Positions 1 through 5,805 of a stretch of DNA of 8,208 nt are shown here, one piece after another. The first letter of the stretch is position 1. The number at the start of each line of letters is the position of its first letter. The translations under genes and the position numbers were made by a program. Origin of the DNA: Acidimicrobiia bacterium (GTDB lineage Bacteria; Actinomycetota; Acidimicrobiia; Acidimicrobiales; Iamiaceae); contig JAFBAD010000230.1 of the NCBI GenBank assembly GCA_019247975.1, positions 1 to 8,208 of the forward strand, in the 5' to 3' direction. The notes beneath the pieces were generated by a model. That model saw nothing but the letters and a program-made list of their open reading frames with translations, was not told the origin of the DNA and did not search any database.

Positions 1-44
1 CTCGACGCGGCGAGCCGGAGACCACCCAAGGCCCGGGCCCTTGA
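1..44 (+). CDS. Possible C-terminal end of an upstream gene (partial)
   Basis: The third plus-strand frame is open from the window edge to a TGA at 42-44 and would encode the tail RRGEPETTQGPGP. A flexible Pro/Gly/Thr tail like this is a plausible C-terminus. DHA2 exporters are often preceded by a TetR or MarR regulator, but nothing here identifies one. The other two frames are also open across this short stretch, so the call is weak. Confidence 0.22.
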   Translation, partial: RRGEPETTQGPGP

Positions 45-62
45 TGGCATGCGCCCCGGAAC

Positions 63-69
63 AGGGAGA
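63..69 (+). promoter_or_regulatory. Ribosome binding site that fixes the exporter start at 76
   Basis: AGGGAGA lies 6 nt before the ATG at 76. An in-frame ATG at 49 would give nine extra residues but has no comparable purine-rich site before it, so 76 is preferred. Confidence 0.6.
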
Positions 70-75
70 CAGCCC

Positions 76-1667
76 ATGGCGACGACGATTGAACGAGCGC
101 GCCCCGACATCGGTCCTGACCAGGCCGAACCCACCATCGGAAGGCGCCAGCGCACCCTCGTGCTGGCCTCGATGTGCCTTGCGCTGGTGCTCGTGATCGC
201 GGGCGTGTCGATGCTCGCGGTCGCGCTGCCGAGCGTCGGCGAAGACCTCGCGCTCAGCCAGTCGAGCCTCACCTGGGTGGCCGACGCCTACGCCCTCACG
301 CTGGCCTCGCTCCTCCTGCTGGCCGGCGCCCTGGGCGACCGCTACGGCCGGCGGACCGCGCTGCTCGTCGGCATCGCGATCTTCGGCGGCGGCTCGTTGC
401 TCTCCGCCCTGGCCACCTCGGGCAGTCAGCTCATCGCCTTCCGGGCCCTGACCGGCATCGGCGGCGCGCTGATCATGCCGGGGACGCTCTCGACCATCAC
501 GAGCGTGTTCCCCGCCGAGGAACGTCCTCGCGCGGTGGGCATCTGGGCCGGGTTCGCCGGCGCCGGCGGCACCCTCGGGATGCTCGCCGCCGGGTGGATG
601 CTCGGCAGCTTCGCCTGGGAGTCGATCTTCTTCGCAACGGCGGCCGTCTCGACGATCACCTTCGCCGTCGTGCTCGCCTTCGTCCCCGCCACCCGCTCGC
701 AGACCCACGTCGGCCTCGACCCGCTCGGCACCGTGCTCTCGGCCTTCGGCATCGGCTCGGTGGTGCTCGGGATCATCGAAGGTCCGATCCGCGGGTGGAC
801 CGCTCCGCTCACGCTCGCCGCGCTGATCGCCGGCGCGGTGCTCGCCGTGGCGTTCATCCGCTGGGAGCTGCGGGCCGAGCACCCGCTGCTCGACCCGAGG
901 CTGTTCCGCTACCGCGGGTTCGCGGTCGGCTCCGCGTCGCTGATGGTGCTCTTCGTGGCGATGTTCGGGCTGTTCCTCATCATCCTGCAGTACCTGCAGC
1001 TGATGCTCGGCTACAGCGCGCTGAAGGCCGCGGTCGTCCTGCTCCCGCTGACGTTCCTGATGATCCCGATCTCCGCGATGGCCGCGCCGCTGTCGGTCCG
1101 GTACGGGATGAAGCTCGTCAGCGGCACCGGCCTGCTCGTCACCGGCGCAGGCATGGTCGCCTTCGGCTCGCTCGATGCGCACAGCAGCTTCGGAGCGCTG
1201 CTCGTCGCGCAGCTGCTGCTCGGCGTCGGGATCGGCCTGGCCATGACGCCGGCCACCAACGCGATCGTCAGCTCGCTGCCGTCGTCCAAGCAGGGCGTCG
1301 CCAGCGCGGTCAACGACACGACGCGGGAGATCGGCACCGCCGGGCGATCGAAGGCGACGTCGCCCACCTCCCGACCGGCGTCGCGCACCAGGTGCAGGAG
1401 TCGCCCGGTCTCGCGCTCGACATCGCCGGCAAGCTGCCGGGCCGGGCCGGCGACGCGCTCGCCGACGCAGCCCGCACCGCGTTCGCCAGCGGCATGCGGC
1501 TGTCGATGCTGATCGGGGCCGCACTGCTCGCCGGTGCCGCGCTCTTCGTCTGGCTGCGTGGTCCCGACCGCGAGCAGGAGTTCGGTGTGGAGGACGAGCT
1601 CGATGGCGTTCCCTCGGACGAGGGCGTGGGCGACCTCGACCAGGCCGTCGTACCGTTGACCGTGTGA
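76..1667 (+). pseudogene. DHA2-family (EmrB/QacA-type) MFS drug exporter, broken by a deletion and frameshift
   Basis: This was a proton-driven multidrug exporter of the inner membrane with 14 helices. The first 422 residues read well. The first helix is at about 28-50, followed by the MFS signature GALGDRYGRR (about 84-93), the family-typical FRALTGIGGALIMPGTLS (122-139), and further helices up to TPATNAIVSSLPSSKQGVAS (391-410) and the REIGTA turn (417-422). In DHA2 proteins REIGTA leads straight into the penultimate helix. Here the frame runs into a 56-residue Arg/Ser/Pro-rich nonsense tail ending at 1512. The true C-terminus resumes in the third frame from about 1341: a periplasmic segment (RAIEGDVAHLPTGV), the last helix (GMRLSMLIGAALLAGAALFV) and an acidic tail, stopping at 1667. 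About 14-16 residues are missing. The remaining tail has no stops, so the lesion is recent or an assembly error. The gene ends in a 4-bp overlap with the amidohydrolase. Confidence 0.82.
1336..1347 (+). other. Lesion point in the MFS exporter gene
   Basis: Frame one reads correctly through Ala422 (codon 1339-1341), and frame three reads correctly from CGG at 1341. Both readings meet within a few bases. The intervening coding sequence for most of a membrane helix is absent. The frame relation requires a loss congruent to 1 modulo 3, for example 43 or 46 nt. The exact size and original sequence cannot be recovered from this window. Confidence 0.7.
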
Positions 1668-3025
1668 TCGTCGACGCGCCGCTGCTCGCACCGCGCGCGA
1701 CCGACGAGTACGAACCCGTACCGCCCGGCCCGGCCCAGCGCCGGGCTGCGGCGCGCACGGCGGAGGCCGTTGCCTTGCACTCGCCACGACTCGCCGTGAC
1801 CGAGGCCGACTACCTCGGCGGCCGGCTCGGTACCGCGGCGACGCTGCGCGCGCTCGACGCCGAGCACGGCGGCGGCTTCTTCGCGGTGCCCGTCGAGGCG
1901 GAGACCGATCGCGACGCAGCCGACGAGTGCTTCGCGGCACGGGGACCGGTCATCGACGTGCAGACCCACCTCGTGCGCCCGAGCCGGGCCGAGACCGCAG
2001 GCGCTGCGGCCCTGATGCAGTTCCTGCGGATGGTCGAACCCGATCGGTGGTCGGCGCCGATCGATCCGGCGCTGCTCAGCGCGCCCACGTGGGCGTCGTG
2101 CGTGTTCGGCGGGAGCGAGACGTCGGTCGCGCTGCTCACGTCACCACCGGGCCTGGAGGGCGCCGGGGTCATCGACAACGGTGACATCGCCGCGGCCCGG
2201 GAGATCGTCGACCGCTACGCCGGGTCGGGACGGGTGCTCACCCACGCGATCGTCCACCCGAACGCGGGCGAGGCCGAGCTCGACCGGATGGCCGAGTGGT
2301 CGTCGGCGCTCCGACCGGCGGGCTGGAAGGTGTACACGCTCTGGGATCCGCCGGAGCGCCCGACCGGCGGGTGGTTCCTCGACGACGAGATCGGCGACGC
2401 GTTCCTGCAGCGGGTCGAGGCGCTCGGACCGCGCATCGTCTGCGCGCACAAGGGCATCGCCGGGCCGATCCCGTCGGTCGCGCCGGCCGCGGCGTCACCG
2501 CGGGACATCGGCCCCGCCGCGCGAGCCCATCCCGGCGTGGCCTTCGTCGTCTACCACTCGGGCTACGACATCGACGCAGCCCACGAGGAGAGCGCGCACG
2601 CCGAGGACCCGCAGCGCGGCGTCAGCCGCCTCGTGTCGAGCCTCGCCGATGCGGGCGTCGGGCCCGGCGCCAACGTGTGGGCCGAGCTGGGGTCGACGTG
2701 GTTCCTGATGCTGCGCCGTCCGGTCGAGGCCGCCCACGTCATCGGCAAGCTGCTCGTCGCGGTCGGTGAGGATCGCATCCTGTGGGGCACGGACTCGGTC
2801 TGGTACGGACCACCGCAGCCGCTCATCGACGCGTTCCGCGCCTTCACCATCCCGGCCCGGATGCGCGACGAGTTCGGCTACCCGGAGCTGACGCCGGCCG
2901 TGAAGCAGAAGATCCTCGGGACCAACGCGACCGCGCTCTACGGCGTCGCGCCCGAGGTCCGGCCGGCCGACGAGCTCGCCTGGATCGAGCAGGCGAAGGC
3001 CGAGCTCGCCGTCCGCCTCGGCTAG
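1664..3025 (+). CDS. Amidohydrolase family protein (COG2159 / Amidohydro_2 type, metal-dependent TIM-barrel hydrolase)
   Basis: The 453-residue protein belongs to the amidohydrolase superfamily; members hydrolyse or decarboxylate small organic acids, amides or lactones, but this substrate is unknown. Landmarks follow barrel order: strand 1 VIDVQTHLV (97-104), with Gln100 where the usual H-x-H has its first histidine and His102 as the second; WKVYTLW (221-227, Lys222); IVCAHKG (258-264, His262); VVYHSGYD (295-302, His298); and ILWGTDSVWYG (372-382), whose Asp377 is the expected strand-8 acid. The C-terminal KQKILGTNATALYG (about 414-427) is the usual helix 8 motif. About 90 residues precede the barrel, more than in the smallest family members, with no signal peptide visible. 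The GTG at 1664 lies in a GTGA overlap with the exporter stop and has no clear ribosome site of its own, so translation is probably coupled. It is likely co-transcribed with the exporter. Its stop overlaps the converging neighbour. Confidence 0.85.
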   Translation: MIVDAPLLAPRATDEYEPVPPGPAQRRAAARTAEAVALHSPRLAVTEADYLGGRLGTAATLRALDAEHGGGFFAVPVEAETDRDAADECFAARGPVIDVQTHLVRPSRAETAGAAALMQFLRMVEPDRWSAPIDPALLSAPTWASCVFGGSETSVALLTSPPGLEGAGVIDNGDIAAAREIVDRYAGSGRVLTHAIVHPNAGEAELDRMAEWSSALRPAGWKVYTLWDPPERPTGGWFLDDEIGDAFLQRVEALGPRIVCAHKGIAGPIPSVAPAAASPRDIGPAARAHPGVAFVVYHSGYDIDAAHEESAHAEDPQRGVSRLVSSLADAGVGPGANVWAELGSTWFLMLRRPVEAAHVIGKLLVAVGEDRILWGTDSVWYGPPQPLIDAFRAFTIPARMRDEFGYPELTPAVKQKILGTNATALYGVAPEVRPADELAWIEQAKAELAVRLG

Positions 3026-3840
3026 TCCCGCGCGAAGAGGCGGCGGGCGGTCCCGCCGAGGAAGAGATCCATCGCCTCGTCGTCGAGCTCGAGCGTCGTG
3101 GCCTCGTCGAGCGACCTCTGCATCGGGAACCACGGGTCGTCGCTCCCCCACAGCACCCGGCCGCGGTACTTCGACGTGTTCATGAACGCCACGAGGTTCG
3201 GGTCCATGTAGCGCGGCGCGTACGCGGTGCACGAGATGTAGAGGCGGTCCCACTTGCGCATGAAGTTCATGAGCAGCTCTTCGTACGGGTGGCCCATGTG
3301 CGCGCCGATGATCGTGAGCCGCGGGAAGTCGATCATCACGTCCTCGAGCAGCTCGGGGTGCTGCACGCGTGAACGGACGCGCGGCCCGGGCACGCCGACG
3401 TTGATGCCGACCGGCAGGCCGAGCTCCTCGCACACCTGGTACACGGGGTAGTGCTTCGGGTCGTTGATCGGCACCTGCGTGAAGAGCGGTGCGACGCGGA
3501 CCATCGCGAGCCGTGGGTGCGACGCGAGGTCGCGCAGGTGGGTGACGTTGCGGGTCGGCTTCCCCGGGTCGGCGATCATCGCCGCGACGAGGAAGCGGTC
3601 GGGGTGGGCGTCGGCCACCTCGAGCGCCTCCTCCACGCCGTTGCGGGTCAGCCCCGGCGTGAGCAGCCCGGTGGCGACGCCGTGCGCGTCCATCCGTTCG
3701 AGCAGCGCGTCGACGCCCACCTGGTCGCCGCTGCCGCCGAGGTAGCCGGTGATGTTGGCGTTGCTCTCCTGGCCGAGGAACTGCGCGGCCGACTGCTCCG
3801 TGACGAGGTTGACCCAGATGTCGACGATGTCCCTCGGCAT
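3022..3840 (-). CDS. Amidohydrolase family protein (COG2159 / Amidohydro_2 type) lacking the H-x-H motif
   Basis: This 272-residue protein has the compact size and ending of COG2159 amidohydrolases. Recognisable blocks are strand 1 at 4-12 (DIVDIWVNL), DAHPDRFLVAAMI (77-89), GLPVGINVG (141-149), DFPRLTIIGAHMGHPYEEL (171-189, with His181 and His184), RLYISCTAY (199-207), RVLWGSDDPWFP (228-239, Asp234 as the strand-8 acid) and the C-terminal FLGGTARRLF. Strand 1 has Trp9 and Asn11 where metal-binding members have two histidines, and the strand-5 position reads INVG with no histidine. The strand-6 histidine and strand-8 aspartate remain. It may bind one metal, use another chemistry, or be non-catalytic. 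The ATG at 3840 has no good ribosome site, and a 70-bp divergent region separates it from the glycosylase gene. The stop is shared head-to-tail with the larger amidohydrolase in a CTAG. The substrate is unknown. Confidence 0.83.
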   Translation of the reverse strand: MPRDIVDIWVNLVTEQSAAQFLGQESNANITGYLGGSGDQVGVDALLERMDAHGVATGLLTPGLTRNGVEEALEVADAHPDRFLVAAMIADPGKPTRNVTHLRDLASHPRLAMVRVAPLFTQVPINDPKHYPVYQVCEELGLPVGINVGVPGPRVRSRVQHPELLEDVMIDFPRLTIIGAHMGHPYEELLMNFMRKWDRLYISCTAYAPRYMDPNLVAFMNTSKYRGRVLWGSDDPWFPMQRSLDEATTLELDDEAMDLFLGGTARRLFARD

Positions 3841-3867
3841 GGCGCATGGCTACCAGACCCGTTGCGA

Positions 3868-3897
3868 CCCCACCCCCGACCCCGAAATTGGGGTGGG
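3868..3897 (+). repeat. Two alternative hairpins in the divergent leader
   Basis: The arm GGGGTGGG (3890-3897) can pair perfectly with CCCACCCC at 3869-3876 (8 bp, 13-nt loop). It can also pair with ACCCC at 3879-3883, plus CCC at 3875-3877 across a one-base bulge (8 bp, 6-nt loop). The two pairings exclude each other. The element lies between the divergent amidohydrolase and glycosylase genes, and a possible GTG start (3893) falls within the shared arm. A regulatory role is only an inference. Confidence 0.35.
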
Positions 3898-3910
3898 CTA
3901 CAACGTCGGC

Positions 3911-4549
3911 GTGGCTCGACCCTCGCTGAAGGCCGGCATCGCCGCGGTCGCCGACGCGGACCCGGTGCTGGCCCGGCTGATCGACACGGTCGGTCCGATC
4001 CGCCACCGGCCTCCCAACCCCGACGGTCCGTTCGGGTCGCTCGTGCGAGCGATCACCTACCAGCAGCTCGCGGGACGAGCGGCCGCGGCGATCCACGGAC
4101 GCGTGCGCGCGCTCGTGCCCGGGCCGCTGACGCCCGAGGCGATCATGGCCGTGCCGGACGAGGCGCTGCGCGGCGCCGGGCTGTCGGGGGCGAAGCTCGC
4201 GTCGATCCGGGATCTCTCGGTCAAGGTGCTCGACGGGACCGTGGTGCTCGAGGCGAGCGGTCGCGTGTCCGACGAGGAGATCATCGAGCGGCTGACGACG
4301 GTGCGGGGCATCGGTCGCTGGACCGCCGAGATGCACCTGATGTTCGAGCTCCGCCGGCTCGACGTCTGGCCGGTCGACGACCTCGGCGTCCGCCAGGGCT
4401 ACGCGATCCTCTGGGGCCTCGACCCGGCGCCGACCCCGAGGGAGCTCCAGCCCCTCGGCGAGCGCTTCCGCCCGTACCGCAGCGTCGTCGCCCGCTACTG
4501 CTGGGAGGCCGTCGGCCTCGCCCGTGCAACCGACGTCGCCCTCCGCTGA
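3911..4549 (+). CDS. DNA-3-methyladenine glycosylase II-like protein (AlkA type, HhH-GPD superfamily)
   Basis: The product is a base-excision repair enzyme that flips out alkylated purines and cleaves the glycosidic bond in cytoplasmic DNA. At 212 residues from GTG 3911 it is the short form, lacking the N-terminal AlkA_N domain of the E. coli enzyme. Visible features are the entry helix FGSLVRAITYQQLAGRAA (41-58), GLSGAKLASIRDLS (90-103), the helix-hairpin-helix core TVRGIGRWTAEMHLMF (130-145) and the catalytic loop VWPVDDLGVRQG (152-163), where Asp157 is the predicted catalytic aspartate. RFRPYRSVVARYCW (185-198) is the usual C-terminal motif. The frame stays open back to 3749, but that extension lies inside the opposite gene. 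In-frame starts at ATG 3839, GTG 3893 and GTG 3911 are possible; 3911 fits the usual start just before the conserved ADPVLARLI. TACAAC at 3899-3904 could be a -10 for a leaderless message. A strong hairpin follows the stop. Confidence 0.88.
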   Translation: MARPSLKAGIAAVADADPVLARLIDTVGPIRHRPPNPDGPFGSLVRAITYQQLAGRAAAAIHGRVRALVPGPLTPEAIMAVPDEALRGAGLSGAKLASIRDLSVKVLDGTVVLEASGRVSDEEIIERLTTVRGIGRWTAEMHLMFELRRLDVWPVDDLGVRQGYAILWGLDPAPTPRELQPLGERFRPYRSVVARYCWEAVGLARATDVALR

Positions 4550-4566
4550 TCACTCGCCGCCCCCAT

Positions 4567-4617
4567 CGAAGTTGGCCGGGTTGGGAGCGCATACCGCTTC
4601 CAACCCGGCCAATTTCG
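4567..4617. terminator. Strong hairpin between convergent genes, probable terminator
   Basis: Positions 4567-4589 pair with 4595-4617 around a 5-nt loop (CATAC). This gives 23 consecutive pairs, including a perfect 13-bp core TTGGCCGGGTTGG / CCAACCCGGCCAA. Two of the pairs are G-U in plus-strand RNA and become C-A mismatches in minus-strand RNA, so the structure favours the glycosylase transcript. It could still act on the converging sulfotransferase transcript. There is no long U tract, only a TTT within the descending arm, so it would be a poor classical rho-independent terminator. Hairpins of this kind without a U tract are common between converging actinobacterial genes. Confidence 0.7.
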
Positions 4618-4626
4618 CTTCAGGGG

Positions 4627-5805
4627 TCAGGGGAGGGGCTCGCTCGGGACCTCGAAGTGGTCCTGGTAGGCCTTCGTTCGCTCGCGGAGCTCGCCCTGGT
4701 CGAGGCCGGTGGCGGCGAACGTGTAGCGGTGGCCGCCGTGCTCGTCCTGCGGGTGCGCGGCGAGGAACGAGCGCATGGCGCCTTCGGCCTCGGCGGTCAG
4801 CTCGAGGCCGAGCCGGTCGTAGATCGTGGCGATCGTCGCGAGCGGGTCGGCCATGAACGACGCGAACTGGGTGTCGACCACCTGGTCCGCCGGCACGGTT
4901 CCGTCGAGCCGGGCCTCGAGTGAGCGGTCGAGCCCCTCGATGATGTAGTCGGCGAACTCGGCCGACGCCTCGGGCACCGGCGTGTCGCTGCTCGCGAGCG
5001 AGCGGAGCGTGGGTACGAGCGAGCCGAGCGAGGCGATGATCCGCAGCGGGTCGCGGTGGGTCTGCACGAGCAGCGCGTCGGGGTACTCGGCCAGCAGGTC
5101 GCCGAGGTGCCAGATGTGGCCCGGCGACTTCACCACCCAGCGCTCGGCCGGGTGGCGGGACTGGAGGTGCTGCAGGAAGGTGCGGTGGAACCGGTACGCG
5201 GAGGCCATGTCCGCGTCGTCGAGCAACCAGCGGGCGTAGCTCGGCACCCGGTACTGCGTCGGGAAGATGAAGCTGCGGAAGTCGAGCGACGTGATGCGCA
5301 CGCACTCCTGCGCGAGCCGCGCGCCCATCGGGTGCATCGAGCGGAACTCCGGCAGGATCAGGTCGACGCCCGAGATGGTCGCGTCGACCTGCTCGATGCG
5401 CGGGTCGGTGTCGTACGTCGTGGTCTCGGGGGGCGGGCACGGCAGGTCCACCTCCCACGTGAGCGGGACGCGGGTGGCCGGGTCCTGCGCGAGCAGGTCG
5501 AAGAGGATCGTCGTACCGGTGCGGCCCTGGCCCACGATCACGATCGGCGGCGTGACCGGCCCGTTCGCGATATCGGGATGCACCCGCCGTTCCTCCACGA
5601 CCCCCAACCGGCTCGTGAGGTACGCCACCACCTCGCCGCTGAAGATCGCCTCGCCCAGCTCGTTCAGCCGGCCCTCCCGGTTCAGCGAGTCGACGAGGAC
5701 GTCGAGCGCCTCGCGCCACTCGTCACCACCGAAGTCCGAGAGCCCGGACGTCTCGACCGCCTGCTCGATCAGCGGGGCCGCCTGCAGCTCAGCCACCGAG
5801 ATCAC
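4627..5805 (-). CDS. Sulfotransferase family protein (Sulfotransfer_3 type, PAPS-dependent)
   Basis: The 392-residue protein is predicted to transfer a sulfuryl group from PAPS to a hydroxyl or amine of an unidentified acceptor, possibly a lipid or sterol-like molecule, in the cytoplasm. IVIVGQGRTGTTILFDLLAQ (88-107) is the 5'-phosphosulfate-binding loop, with Arg95, Thr98 and Thr99. LTWEVDLP (115-122) carries a candidate catalytic acid, Glu118. RWVVKSPGH (222-230) and LLVQTHRDPLRIIAS (245-259) supply the 3'-phosphate-binding Arg251 and Ser259. FMADPLATIATIYDRLGLEL (317-336) and the KAYQDHF end are also family-typical. An N-terminal helical region of about 85 residues precedes the fold. GTG 5805 overlaps the DUF1214 gene by 17 bp. 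An in-frame GTG at 5796 has a better ribosome site (AAGGTGGG, 8 nt before) and overlaps by 8 bp, so the protein may start at residue 4. Either way the pair is translationally linked. Confidence 0.9.
   Translation of the reverse strand: MISVAELQAAPLIEQAVETSGLSDFGGDEWREALDVLVDSLNREGRLNELGEAIFSGEVVAYLTSRLGVVEERRVHPDIANGPVTPPIVIVGQGRTGTTILFDLLAQDPATRVPLTWEVDLPCPPPETTTYDTDPRIEQVDATISGVDLILPEFRSMHPMGARLAQECVRITSLDFRSFIFPTQYRVPSYARWLLDDADMASAYRFHRTFLQHLQSRHPAERWVVKSPGHIWHLGDLLAEYPDALLVQTHRDPLRIIASLGSLVPTLRSLASSDTPVPEASAEFADYIIEGLDRSLEARLDGTVPADQVVDTQFASFMADPLATIATIYDRLGLELTAEAEGAMRSFLAAHPQDEHGGHRYTFAATGLDQGELRERTKAYQDHFEVPSEPLP

Noticed and set aside
30..39. Palindrome GGCCCGGGCC before the exporter gene
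   Set aside because: It is a short, all-GC palindrome without a tail of T residues, and chance is sufficient to explain it.
1337..1346. Programmed frameshifting as the explanation for the exporter's change of frame
   Set aside because: There is no slippery heptamer or downstream pseudoknot-like structure, and a shift alone would not restore the missing membrane helix.
3749..3910. N-terminal extension of the glycosylase up to an ATG at 3749
   Set aside because: The extra residues lie inside the start of the opposite amidohydrolase, cross the divergent leader and do not resemble an AlkA N-terminal domain.
2495..4336. A 613-codon open frame on the minus strand crossing both amidohydrolases and the glycosylase
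   Set aside because: Its composition (Arg, His, Pro, Gly, Asp rich with no recognisable domain) is that of a shadow frame in GC-rich coding DNA, and three well-supported genes explain the region.
4550..5719. A 389-codon minus-strand frame overlapping the sulfotransferase
   Set aside because: It is the same strand in a different frame, Arg/Pro/Ala rich and without motifs. The frame ending at 4627 carries the PAPS-binding signatures.
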